Below are positions 28,980 to 37,444 of a stretch of DNA of 64,000 nucleotides, piece by piece. Numbering within the stretch: position 1 is the first letter of the stretch; every line of letters begins with the position of its first letter. Location: the NCBI GenBank assembly GCA_002238855.1, contig MPND01000010.1, forward strand, positions 1-64,000, given 5' to 3'. The translations under genes and the position numbers were made by a program. The notes below the pieces were generated by a model. It did no database searches and was not told where the DNA came from. It worked only from the letters and a program-made list of their open reading frames with translations. This DNA comes from SAR202 cluster bacterium bin90 (GTDB lineage: Bacteria; Chloroflexota; Dehalococcoidia; Lucifugimonadales; JADFKI01).

Positions 28980-30377
28980 TTACAACGGTGGTCGCTGCCA
29001 GCCGCCAAGCGCGCTCTCCAGGTATTGCGCCACAGCAAGCGACACATCCTCGCGCCACGGTCGGGCGACCACCTGCACACCGATGGGCAGACCGTCCGGC
29101 GATGTGCCCGCGCGTACCACGGTCGAGGGCCAGCCTGTGATGTTGTAGGTCGCGGTATAGTTCATGCCGGCGCGATTCCTGTCCTCCATGGATTCACCGT
29201 GTGGCAGCGCTGCAAACGACGATACTGGGCACACGATGACATCGTAGTGCTCCATGAACCCCAGCAGTGCGCTACGGTAGGCATCCACCCGCTCCAGCAC
29301 TGCCGTGTAATCGCCCACCGGAACGATGCTTTCGCTCGACTTCGCCAACTGTCGCGTCATCCACTCGTGCGTCTCGGTTGTGCCGTAGTTCGCCAGCATC
29401 CGGCGCGCTCCGGCCTGACCATCCCCCTGGCGCAGTATGTCGGATATGTCGGGATTTTCCGGTATGGCGCGCGGCAAGTCCTCTTCGACCGTTGCGCCCG
29501 CCTCGCCGAGAGCCGCCGCAGCCGACCGCACAGCCGCCATTATTTCAGCAGTGGGAGTACGCACGCCGTTGTCTGTGTAGAAGCACACTCGCAGCCCGTT
29601 GATTTCCACGTCCGCGGGATTGCCTAGTGGTACTGGCGCGATAAACGGATCGCTCCAATCGGGTCCCGATATGATCGGCATTATCATCACCAGGTCTTCC
29701 ACATATCGCGCCATCGGCCCGTTCTGCGTCAGAGAGTCCAGAGCGCCGAGGCCGTGTGGCACGACATGCCCTGTGCGTGGCACGCGCCCCGAGTTCGGCT
29801 TTATGCCTGTAATGCCACAGTAGTGTGCCGGACCTCGCACGCTGCCGCCCGTGTCGCTGCCGATGTCGAACGCCGCGCCTCCACAGCACACGATGGCGCC
29901 CGCGCCGCCGCTGCTGCCCCCGGGCGCGCGGCTCAGATCAAACGGATTATTCGTTCTCCCATATACTAGGTTGTCCGTTTCGCCCGCGAAAGTCAGCTCC
30001 GGCGTGTTCGTCTTGCCGAGCAGTATGCCGCCCGCAGCACGCAGCCGCGCCGTCACAGTCGCATCCGCAGCCGGCACATAGTCTTTGCGACCCATCGTCC
30101 CGCCGGTCGTGACGACGCCCTCGGTGTCTATGGAGTCCTTCAGCGTAAACGGCACTCCATGCAGCACGCCCTTGCTCTCGCCCCTTGCAAGCGCGGCATC
30201 CGCTTCCGCCGCCTCGGTCCGCGCACGTTCCGCCGCGAGCATCACCACCGCATTCAGCGCAGGATTCACCTCTTCGATCCGCGCCAAGTGCGCGTCCACC
30301 AGCTCCACCGCCGACACATCCTTGTCCTGAATAGCTTGCGCCATGCTTTTGGCTGATGCGTAGATAATGTCGTTCAT
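28980..30377 (-). CDS. Amidase, tandem paralogue 1
   Basis: A 465-residue amidase-signature hydrolase. The triad is K80 (FTLKDSIDT), S155 (GGSSGG) and S179 (DTGGSVRGPA), fully intact. Highly similar paralogues lie at 31186 and 32646, and a 5' remnant of a further copy at 31019-31117 is nearly identical in DNA to the start of this gene. Its N-terminus, MNDIIYASAKSMAQAI, lacks three residues found in the other copies. AAGGAGCGCCTC precedes ATG 30377. It is the last gene of the tandem block and cleaves an unknown amide or carbamate-type bond. Confidence 0.93.
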   Translation of the reverse strand: MNDIIYASAKSMAQAIQDKDVSAVELVDAHLARIEEVNPALNAVVMLAAERARTEAAEADAALARGESKGVLHGVPFTLKDSIDTEGVVTTGGTMGRKDYVPAADATVTARLRAAGGILLGKTNTPELTFAGETDNLVYGRTNNPFDLSRAPGGSSGGAGAIVCCGGAAFDIGSDTGGSVRGPAHYCGITGIKPNSGRVPRTGHVVPHGLGALDSLTQNGPMARYVEDLVMIMPIISGPDWSDPFIAPVPLGNPADVEINGLRVCFYTDNGVRTPTAEIMAAVRSAAAALGEAGATVEEDLPRAIPENPDISDILRQGDGQAGARRMLANYGTTETHEWMTRQLAKSSESIVPVGDYTAVLERVDAYRSALLGFMEHYDVIVCPVSSFAALPHGESMEDRNRAGMNYTATYNITGWPSTVVRAGTSPDGLPIGVQVVARPWREDVSLAVAQYLESALGGWQRPPL

Positions 30378-30440
30378 GAGGCGCTCCTTATTGATTAAAG
30401 GTTAATTTGCATCGCCAATCTATAGAAATAACACCAGAAT

Positions 30441-31028
30441 TCATAAGAGCATCCAGGCAAAGAAAAGAACAAAAGGAACAGAAGGAACAGAAGCTACCAT
30501 CAGCGTTACAAAAACTGCTTTAATTGCGCTGAAATCGTTACTTTCCCGAACTGCGATGACTAACAACACTATCGACCAGACGAATGCGGCCAGCATCAAT
30601 AAACCAGAAAGTTTCCAAAATATGTCAAGTGCAAATGACCCAACTATCCTTGCAAGTGCAACTGCTGTCCCAAAGGAAACCAGTACACTTATCCCAAAGG
30701 GCAACGGTGTGAATGCAAAAACGGTTAACAATTCCCTGTATGTTCTGTTGCCACCGACAGCCCGTCCAACCATCCAAAGGCATGCGACTAAGAAGGCGAG
30801 GCAGATAACGGCTATGAGGGTCAAGATGACCGCAAAAATGAATCCAAGCACAATGTAACCAGCAAGTGGCATTTCTCCGCCATCCAAATCTTGCAGGATT
30901 GTTACCGTCAGAAGTGATATGAAAGCCATAGGCAATGTAACAAAAATAAGAGGCAATACAATAAAGGGCAACACCGTGGGACGCTGGCGAATTATGCCGC
31001 GCATCGTCCAAGCCGGTCTTATGAACAT
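30441..31028 (-). CDS. Yip1-family membrane protein
   Basis: A 195-residue integral membrane protein with about five hydrophobic segments, the Yip1 layout: FIRPAWTMRGIIR near the N-terminus, FAFTPLPFGISVL in the middle, VWSIVLLVIAVRESNDFSAIKA and a final helix. The bacterial role is unknown. The gene is clearly more AT-rich than the amidases around it. Its start ATG 31028 overlaps the end of an amidase remnant (31019-31117), whose GGTGGAGCTGGT codons provide the SD, so expression may be coupled to the amidase transcript. It is inserted within the amidase block. Confidence 0.75.
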   Translation of the reverse strand: MFIRPAWTMRGIIRQRPTVLPFIVLPLIFVTLPMAFISLLTVTILQDLDGGEMPLAGYIVLGFIFAVILTLIAVICLAFLVACLWMVGRAVGGNRTYRELLTVFAFTPLPFGISVLVSFGTAVALARIVGSFALDIFWKLSGLLMLAAFVWSIVLLVIAVRESNDFSAIKAVFVTLMVASVPSVPFVLFFAWMLL

Positions 31029-31117
31029 ACCAGCTCCACCGCCGACACTTCCTTGTCCTGAATCGCTTGCGCCATGTTCTTGGCTGATGCGTAGATAATG
31101 TTGTTAGTGTCGGTCAT
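31019..31117 (-). pseudogene. Truncated amidase 5' remnant (32 codons)
   Basis: The frame reads MTDTNNIIYASAKNMAQAIQ then DKEVSAVELVCS and stops. The first 30 residues match the N-termini of the three adjacent amidases, most closely paralogue 1. About 73 of 78 bases agree in the aligned start region, by my manual count. Homology ends at GAGCTGGT, exactly where the Yip1-like gene begins with ATG. It is thus the 5' end of a fourth amidase copy, or a duplicated target segment, cut by arrival of the Yip1-like gene. The start codon is intact, so a short peptide could still be made. Confidence 0.85.
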
Positions 31118-31185
31118 AGAATCGAGCCTCACTCTCTACCAGTCAATATTTATCTCTGCCTATTACCCGTCCTCCTCGGCAGCAC

Positions 31186-32592
31186 CTAAATCGGCGGCTT
31201 CTGCCAACCGCCAAGCGTCCCTTCGAGGTGTTGCGCTACCGCAAGTGAAACATCCTCGCGCCATGGCCGCGCTACCACCTGCACGCCGATCGGCAAGCCC
31301 TCAGGCGAAGTGCCGGCGCGCACCACTGTGGACGGCCAGCCCGTGATGTTGTAGGTGGCAGTGTAACCAATCCCCTTGTACTTTTCGTTGAACATCGATT
31401 CGCCGTGCGGCAAAGCGGCATACGAAGATACAGGGCATACGATTACGTCGTAGTTCTCCATGAAACCCAGCATCGCGCTGCGGTAGGCATCGACCTGCTC
31501 CAGCGCTGTCGAATACTCCTGTACGGACATCACGTTCTCGTTCGCCCTCTCCAGGAGTCGAGCAATCCATTCATGCATTTCAGTCGTGCCGTGCCTTTCC
31601 AGCAGACGGCGGGCGGGCGACTGACCGTCACCCTGGCTTAGCAGGTTACTGATCTCAGGATTGTCCGGAATTGCTTGCGGCAGATCCTCCTCCACTGAAG
31701 CGCAGACGCCTTCGAGCGCCGAGGCAGCCGTCCTCGCAGCCTCCATAATCTCTGCCGTTGGCGTGTTCACGCCGTTATGCGCGTAAAAGGCGACTCGCAA
31801 CCCTGATATGTCCACATCTGCAGGATCGCCGAGAGGCATGGGCGTAATGTGCGGGTCGCTCCAATCGGGCCCTGAGATGATCGGCAGAATTAGGGCAAGG
31901 TCCTCCACGTAACGCGCCATCGGTCCGTTCTGCGTCAATGAGTCTGCCGCGCCGAAGCTGTGCGGCACGATATGGCCTGTACGTGGCACCCGCCCGGAGT
32001 TCGGCTTTATCCCTGCGATGCCGCAGTGGTGCGCCGGTCCGCGTATGCTCCCGCCCGTGTCGCTGCCGATGTCGAACGCCGCGCCGCCGCAGCACACGAT
32101 AGCGCCGGCACCGCCGCTGCTGCCTCCCGGCGTGCGGCTCACGTCGAACGGATTATTCGTCCGACCATATATGAGGTTGTCCGTCTCCCCCGCGTATGTA
32201 ATCTCAGGAGTGTTGGTCTTGCCCAACAAGATACCGCCCGCAGCCCGCAGCCGCGCTGCCACCGTCGCATCCGCATCAGGCACGAAATCCTTGCGCCCCA
32301 TCGTGCCGCCGGTCGTAACGATGCCCTCGGTATCAATGGAGTCCTTCAGCGTGAACGGAACCCCGTGAAGAGCGCCATTGCTCTCGCCCCGCGCAAGCGC
32401 GGCATCCGCCTCCGCTGCCTCAGCCCGTGCCCTGTCAGCCACGATTTGCACCACTGCATTGATGGCAGGATTGACCTCCTCGATGCGCGACAGATGCGCA
32501 TCTACCAACTCCGCCGCCGACACTTCCTTGTCCCGAATGGCCTGTGCCATCGTCTTGGCGGATGCGTAGATGATCTCGTTGGAGTCGGTCAT
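31186..32592 (-). CDS. Amidase, tandem paralogue 2
   Basis: A 468-residue amidase-signature enzyme. K83, S158 and S182 form the triad in the same sequence contexts as its neighbours. The N-terminus MTDSNEIIYASAKTMAQAI is shared with paralogue 3 and the remnant. The SD (GAAGGCTGACAGAT) lies within the end of a degenerate intergenic repeat (32604-32635). The C-terminal half, which shapes the substrate pocket (around LEQVDAYRSAMLGF), differs more from paralogues 1 and 3 than the signature core, suggesting divergent specificities. Confidence 0.93.
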   Translation of the reverse strand: MTDSNEIIYASAKTMAQAIRDKEVSAAELVDAHLSRIEEVNPAINAVVQIVADRARAEAAEADAALARGESNGALHGVPFTLKDSIDTEGIVTTGGTMGRKDFVPDADATVAARLRAAGGILLGKTNTPEITYAGETDNLIYGRTNNPFDVSRTPGGSSGGAGAIVCCGGAAFDIGSDTGGSIRGPAHHCGIAGIKPNSGRVPRTGHIVPHSFGAADSLTQNGPMARYVEDLALILPIISGPDWSDPHITPMPLGDPADVDISGLRVAFYAHNGVNTPTAEIMEAARTAASALEGVCASVEEDLPQAIPDNPEISNLLSQGDGQSPARRLLERHGTTEMHEWIARLLERANENVMSVQEYSTALEQVDAYRSAMLGFMENYDVIVCPVSSYAALPHGESMFNEKYKGIGYTATYNITGWPSTVVRAGTSPEGLPIGVQVVARPWREDVSLAVAQHLEGTLGGWQKPPI

Positions 32593-32603
32593 ATCTGTCA
32601 GCC

Positions 32604-32635
32604 TTCAATTCTGTCTATCCCGTCAATCCTGTCAG
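32604..32635. repeat. Degenerate GACAGGATTGACGGGAT-type intergenic repeat
   Basis: On the minus strand this reads as tandem units of about 10-11 nt (CTGACAGGATT, GACGGGATA, GACAGAATT). Similar units occur at 34541-34566, 42141-42169, 42839-42867 and 43588-43610, always between or at the edges of genes. The function is unknown. Such GGATT-type intergenic repeats are seen in other bacterial genomes. Confidence 0.55.
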
Positions 32636-32645
32636 ACTCGTCGCC

Positions 32646-34052
32646 CTAGATTGGCGGCTTCTGCCACCCACCTAGGACCCCCTCAAGGTACTGCGCTACT
32701 GCCAGCGACACATCCTCGCGCCACGGCCTAGCAACCGCCTGCACACCGATGGGCAGCCCTTCAGGCGAAGTACCGCCACGAACCACTGTGGAGGGCCAGC
32801 CCGTGATGTTGTAGGTCGCCGTGTAGCTCATGCCCGGCTGGTTCCTGTCCTCCAGCGACTCGCCGTGCGGCTGGGCGGGGAACGCAGCAACCGGGCAGAT
32901 GATGACGTCGTAGTTCTGCATGAAACCGAGCATCGTGCTGCGGAAGCTGTCGACATGCTCCAGCATCTCCGTGAAGCCTCCAACCGGCACCTCAAACTCC
33001 GACGCCTTCGCTATCCGCTGCACTAGGTATGGGAATGACTCCGTCGTGCCCCATTTCTCCAGCGCCCGCTTCGTCCACTCCCTGCCGTCTCCGCCCGATA
33101 GCTTGTTGGAGATTTCCGGGTTCTCCGCGATTATGGAGGGTACATCCTCTTCGATGGAGCAGCCCGTGTCCGCCAGTGCCTCGACGGCTGCACGCACTGC
33201 GGCAATCGTCTCCGGTGTCGGCGTGCCAATGCCGTTGTCGGTGTAGAAGCACACTCGCAGACTACTGAGGTCCACATCCGCCGGATCGCCCAGGGGCACC
33301 GGCACGATGAACGGGTCGCTCCAGTCCGGGCCCGATATGATGGGCAGAATCATCGCAAGGTCCTCGACATAACGCGCCATTGGCCCATTTTGCGTCAGCG
33401 AGTCCACCGCTCCCATGCTGTGCGGCACGATATGGCCTGTGCGGGGAACTCGCCCTGAGTTGGGCTTGAGTCCCGCAATCCCGCAGAAATGCGCGGGATA
33501 GCGCACGCTGCCGCCCGTGTCGCTGCCAATGTCGAATGCCGCGCCACCGCAAGTCACGATAGCTCCCGCGCCGCCGCTGCTGCCGCCTGTCGTGCGCTCG
33601 ACATTGAACGGGTTGTTAGTCCGACCGTACACGAGGTTGTCCGTCTCGGCGGCAAGCGTAAGCTCGGGCGTGTTCGACTTGCCAAGCAAAATCCCGCCCG
33701 CAGCTCGGAGTCGAGCCGCTACCGTCGCATCGGCATCCGGCATATAGTCCTTGCGCCCAAGCGTGCCGCCGGTCGTGATGACGCCCTCGGTGTCGATGGA
33801 ATCTTTAAGAGTGAACGGCACACCATGCAACGCGCCCTTGCTCTCGCCCCGCGCAAGCGCAGCATCAGCCTCCACCGCCTCAGCCCTCGCCCGCTCCGCC
33901 GCTAGCTGCACCACCGCATTGATCGTAGGGTTGACCTCCTCGATGCGCGCAAGATGGGCGTCCACCAGCTCCACCGCCGACACTTGCTTGTCCTGAATCG
34001 CCCGCGCCATAGTCTTGGCGGATGCGTAGATAATATCGTTCGTGTCGGTCAT
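32646..34052 (-). CDS. Amidase, tandem paralogue 3
   Basis: A 468-residue amidase-signature hydrolase with intact K83, S158 and S182. It is the first gene of the tandem block in transcription order. Its own SD (GGGAGGTTCGACACT) precedes ATG 34052. It shares the IGSDTGGS loop and the C-terminal GLPIGVQ-VARPWREDVSLAVAQYLE run with the other two. It differs mainly between residues 255 and 400, where substrate contacts are expected. The three-copy arrangement suggests dosage or substrate diversification. Confidence 0.93.
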   Translation of the reverse strand: MTDTNDIIYASAKTMARAIQDKQVSAVELVDAHLARIEEVNPTINAVVQLAAERARAEAVEADAALARGESKGALHGVPFTLKDSIDTEGVITTGGTLGRKDYMPDADATVAARLRAAGGILLGKSNTPELTLAAETDNLVYGRTNNPFNVERTTGGSSGGAGAIVTCGGAAFDIGSDTGGSVRYPAHFCGIAGLKPNSGRVPRTGHIVPHSMGAVDSLTQNGPMARYVEDLAMILPIISGPDWSDPFIVPVPLGDPADVDLSSLRVCFYTDNGIGTPTPETIAAVRAAVEALADTGCSIEEDVPSIIAENPEISNKLSGGDGREWTKRALEKWGTTESFPYLVQRIAKASEFEVPVGGFTEMLEHVDSFRSTMLGFMQNYDVIICPVAAFPAQPHGESLEDRNQPGMSYTATYNITGWPSTVVRGGTSPEGLPIGVQAVARPWREDVSLAVAQYLEGVLGGWQKPPI

Positions 34053-34167
34053 AGTGTCGAACCTCCCGCTTGCTCAGGCGAGCAGCTATTCTGTTGTCAT
34101 GTCGATCGGTGTTGACGCTCAATAGCGTCCGTCACACAGGCACAAGGTGATAGTTTAAGCCGCGTTC

Positions 34168-34515
34168 TCACTCCCCGTGATAGCTGAACTGAAATCTGTT
34201 GCCGTCAAGGTCTTCAACGTCTGCAAGCCGAAGTCCCGGGACGCCTCCACCGTAAGGTCCGTCCACGACACGCCCGCCCGCCGACTCAAGCTCCTGACAG
34301 GCGTCTTCAATAGCACTGACCTCGAAGTTGAGGCCGGTCATCCTGTAATTTTCATCGTTGCCGACGTGCAATGCGACCGTCGCATTGCCAAATGCCAGTT
34401 CTGACCAGCCGGGCGACTGCACCTGCACGTCCAGACCTATCACATCACGATAGAACCCAATCGACTTGTCCATGTCGCTTACCCACAACATGTACATAAC
34501 CTTTGTAACTTTCAC
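34168..34515 (-). CDS. VOC-family (glyoxalase/bleomycin resistance-like) protein
   Basis: A 115-residue single VOC domain with paired beta-alpha-beta-beta-beta units: VMYMLWVSDMDKSIGFYRDVIGLD, then LNFEVSAIEDACQELESAGGR and ending DLDGNRFQFSYHG. Members bind a metal and act as isomerases, dioxygenases or binding proteins. Which of these applies here cannot be told. The E-D-x-x-G-N-x-F terminal motif is intact. It sits 54 bp downstream of lysA. Confidence 0.82.
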   Translation of the reverse strand: MKVTKVMYMLWVSDMDKSIGFYRDVIGLDVQVQSPGWSELAFGNATVALHVGNDENYRMTGLNFEVSAIEDACQELESAGGRVVDGPYGGGVPGLRLADVEDLDGNRFQFSYHGE

Positions 34516-34540
34516 GTGCGCTGCTCTCCTATCAAGCCCC

Positions 34541-34566
34541 TTAAATCCTGTCTATCCAGTTAGCCC
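34541..34566. repeat. Degenerate GACAGGATT-type intergenic repeat
   Basis: On the minus strand it reads GGGCTAACTGGATAGACAGG followed by ATTTAA, a second member of the degenerate repeat family also seen at 32604. It lies between the lysA stop and the VOC gene start. Confidence 0.45.
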
Positions 34567-34569
34567 TCT

Positions 34570-35883
34570 TTAGAACACATCCGCCATCATCATGTCAGCG
34601 TATGTCTCCCGCCGTCGGATCAGCCGCGCATCCCCATCCTTTGCCATCACGATTGCGGGCCTGCCGTTCAGGTTGTAGTTGCTGGCCATGGAGGGTGCGT
34701 ATGCCCCCGATGACGGTATCGCCACGATGTCGCCCGGCTGCATCGCCGGCATCTTAATGTCATTGACAAGCACATCCCCCGACTCGCAGTATTTGCCCGC
34801 GAGCGTAACGACCTCTGCCGGTGGCGCGGACATCCTGCTCGCCAGCACCGCCTCGTACTCTGAGCCGTAGATTGCGGGTCTGATGTTATCTCCCATCCCG
34901 CCGTCCAGCGACACGTACTTGCGCACCGTGGGAATGTCCTTGATGCCGCCCACCGTGTAAAGCGCGACCCCCGCGCGTCCCACGACAGACCGGCCCGGCT
35001 CCACAACGAGTTGCGGCGTCCCGAATCCAAGCTCGTCGCACAGACGCGCCGTGTACTTCGTAATTGCCTCCGCATACTCCGCGATCTCCGGCGGCGGCTC
35101 ATCGCGCACATAACCGATGGCAAACCCGCCACCCGGGCTGAACACCTTCAATTGCAATCCCTCTTCTTTGAACTGCGTCAGGTAATTCAGCACGACCTCA
35201 ATAGCAAACTCATAAGGCTCCAGCTCGAATATCGGCGATCCAAGGTGAAAGTGAATGCCCACAAGGTCGAGATTTTCAGCGGACAACGCCTGCCGTATTG
35301 CCTTCGCTGCGTCCCCCGTCTCGATCGAGAACCCGAACTTGCTGTCGAGAATCCCCGTCGTCGTCTTCTCGTGTGTGTGTGCGTCTATCCCCGGCGACAG
35401 CCGCAGCATAATGTCCTGACGGACACCGCGCTGTCCCGCGATGGAGTCAAGCACCTCAAGCTCGTGAAAGCTGTCCACCACGATCTGCACGATGCCGTAA
35501 TCCAGCGCGAACTCCAGCTCGTCCGGGGTTTTGTTGTTCCCGTGAAAATACACAGTGTCAGGCGCTACTTCGGCAGCCCGCGCCACCGCAAGCTCACCGC
35601 CGGAGACCACATCCAGCCCAAGCCCTTCCTCGGCAACGAGGCGCGCAATCGCCGGGTTCACGAACGCCTTCGATGCGTACGCCACGCGACTATTCGGGTA
35701 GCGCGTCCCGAATTCTGTCCTGAACTCGCGGCACATCCCCCGCAGCGTGTCCTCATCGAACACATACAACGGTGTCCCGAATTCCGCCGCCAGCTCAACC
35801 GTGTCGCATCCTCCGATAACCAGATGGTCGTCGCCGTTAACCTCCGCTGTGAAAGGGAAGAGGCTGATATTCTCAAAGCTCAT
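34570..35883 (-). CDS. lysA: Diaminopimelate decarboxylase
   Basis: A 437-residue PLP-dependent decarboxylase catalysing the last step of lysine synthesis (meso-diaminopimelate to lysine). The Schiff-base lysine is K72 in AYASKAF. HFHLGSPI, the phosphate-binding FSPGGGFAIGY, VEPGRSVVG, GKYCESGDVL (catalytic Cys) and SSGAYAPSMASNYN are all present. ATG 35883 was chosen over the TTG two codons upstream because GGAG then stands 8 bases away. It is transcribed towards the VOC gene, with the terminator at 36014-36040 insulating it from the GcvT-like gene upstream. Confidence 0.96.
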   Translation of the reverse strand: MSFENISLFPFTAEVNGDDHLVIGGCDTVELAAEFGTPLYVFDEDTLRGMCREFRTEFGTRYPNSRVAYASKAFVNPAIARLVAEEGLGLDVVSGGELAVARAAEVAPDTVYFHGNNKTPDELEFALDYGIVQIVVDSFHELEVLDSIAGQRGVRQDIMLRLSPGIDAHTHEKTTTGILDSKFGFSIETGDAAKAIRQALSAENLDLVGIHFHLGSPIFELEPYEFAIEVVLNYLTQFKEEGLQLKVFSPGGGFAIGYVRDEPPPEIAEYAEAITKYTARLCDELGFGTPQLVVEPGRSVVGRAGVALYTVGGIKDIPTVRKYVSLDGGMGDNIRPAIYGSEYEAVLASRMSAPPAEVVTLAGKYCESGDVLVNDIKMPAMQPGDIVAIPSSGAYAPSMASNYNLNGRPAIVMAKDGDARLIRRRETYADMMMADVF

Positions 35884-36013
35884 TTTCAATACTCCATAAG
35901 CGTATGTTCTCTCATTCGCCGCTTATGTTATATCAATGCGCGCCATTAGCAAAACAAGAGCGGTGCAGTAGAGGAGCCACCTCCTCAACCCTACGGAATG
36001 CATTGTGCAAAAT

Positions 36014-36040
36014 AAGAGACCCCGATTATCGGGGTCTCTT
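36014..36040 (-). terminator. Rho-independent terminator
   Basis: A perfect 12-bp stem (AAGAGACCCCGA/TCGGGGTCTCTT) with a 3-nt loop. On the minus strand it is followed by ATTTTG. It is 24 bp after the stop of the GcvT-like gene. Confidence 0.9.
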
Positions 36041-36063
36041 CAGGCAATGCCATACGGCACGAA

Positions 36064-37305
36064 TTACAGCTCGGTCTTCGGCCTCTCCTTGGTCGGGTCA
36101 AAGAACGGCACCCGCACTACCTCCGCGTCTACGATGCCGTCCGCCGGAAGCTCCACCTTGACCCGCGTGCCACGCCTCCAGTGCGAGCGCGGCATCACCG
36201 CAAGCGCGATGTTCGATCCCATATTCGGCGACCAGAACGCGCTCGTGCAATAGCCCACATCGTCGCCGGAGTCTTCATCCTTCACCAGGTAGAAGCTCTC
36301 GTTGTACCATGCAATAGGCTCGCCGCCCACTTTCAGGCCCACTAAACGCTGCTGCACACCCTTCTCCTTGATCTTCGCCAGCGCCTCCTTGCCCACGAAG
36401 TCACCCTTGTTCAGATCGACTTGCCAGCCGAGCCTCACCTCGTATGGGTTGTTTTCTATGTCCATGTCCTGCCCGTATGACAGGATGCCCGCCTCCAGCC
36501 GCCTGATGTGGCTGGGCGCGATGACCCGCAGGTTGAACTCCTTGCCCTGCTCCATGATGTAAGGCCACACATCGTCCGCATATAGCATCGCGTCGTGCAG
36601 GTATATCTCGAATCCCACCTCCGCCGAGAATCCCGTGCGGGATATGGTCACATCCCGCCCATTCAACGTTGTCCTCAGCAGACCATAGTAGGGGATAGCC
36701 CGGACAATCTCCCCGAACATCTTCTCCATCAGGTCCACCGACTTCGGCCCCTGAATCTGCACCGGCGAGACATCAATCTCGTTGATACTCACATTGAATC
36801 TGCCCGTATGGTTCACCCCTTGCGCCCATAGCAGCAGGTCCGAGTCCGAGATGCTGAACCAGAACTCGTCCTCCGCCACGCGCAGCAACACGGGGTCGTT
36901 GATCACACCACCGTGCTGATTGCACAGAATGACATATCGCGCCTGCATCGGAGGCAGGACAGCGTTTACGTCCCGTGTGATGATATAGTCCACGAACGCT
37001 GCGGCATCAGGCCCTTTCACCTGAATCTGCCGCTCCACCGCCACATCCCACATGCTTACATGCTTCGTCAGGTACTTGTACTCCTCGAGGAGCCCTCCAT
37101 CTTCCGGCTTGATGTACGCGCGTGGGTGATACATGTGGTTGTAGGTCGTGTATGCCCAGCAGCCCGCAGCCTTCGACAGATGCCACCAGGGCGACTTCCT
37201 GATGCGCGTGGAAATCAGCATCTTCGCGTCGCTGTTTCCGCTCTGTCGCAGGTTGATAGGCAATTTACGCCGCTTGAGACCGTCAATAACTAGAGTTTGC
37301 GCCAC
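36064..37305 (-). CDS. GcvT-family aminomethyltransferase, DmdA-like
   Basis: A 413-residue folate-binding GcvT-fold protein with N-terminal GCV_T and C-terminal barrel domains. The start region, AYTTYNHMYHPRAYI then HVSMWDVAVERQIQVKGPDA, resembles DmdA (DMSP demethylase) and its relatives more than glycine-cleavage T proteins. FSAEVGFEIYLHD and RRLEAGILSYGQDMDIENNP follow the general family pattern. DmdA moves a methyl group from DMSP to tetrahydrofolate. Closely related paralogues use other substrates, so the substrate is open. The GTG start at 37305 has GGAGG upstream. It neighbours an RdhA-like protein and a DMGDH-like fusion. Confidence 0.8.
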   Translation of the reverse strand: MAQTLVIDGLKRRKLPINLRQSGNSDAKMLISTRIRKSPWWHLSKAAGCWAYTTYNHMYHPRAYIKPEDGGLLEEYKYLTKHVSMWDVAVERQIQVKGPDAAAFVDYIITRDVNAVLPPMQARYVILCNQHGGVINDPVLLRVAEDEFWFSISDSDLLLWAQGVNHTGRFNVSINEIDVSPVQIQGPKSVDLMEKMFGEIVRAIPYYGLLRTTLNGRDVTISRTGFSAEVGFEIYLHDAMLYADDVWPYIMEQGKEFNLRVIAPSHIRRLEAGILSYGQDMDIENNPYEVRLGWQVDLNKGDFVGKEALAKIKEKGVQQRLVGLKVGGEPIAWYNESFYLVKDEDSGDDVGYCTSAFWSPNMGSNIALAVMPRSHWRRGTRVKVELPADGIVDAEVVRVPFFDPTKERPKTEL

Positions 37306-37444
37306 CTTACTAGACCTCCAGCTCTTGGCCCTAAAGCCAATTCGACTTTACGCAACGCATATAGATTGTGTTTCGCTAAACTCTACGCACCCCTCCTTTA
37401 CTCCCGCCGGAACAAGCGCCTGTCCACCTTTGTCGTTCTTGGAA

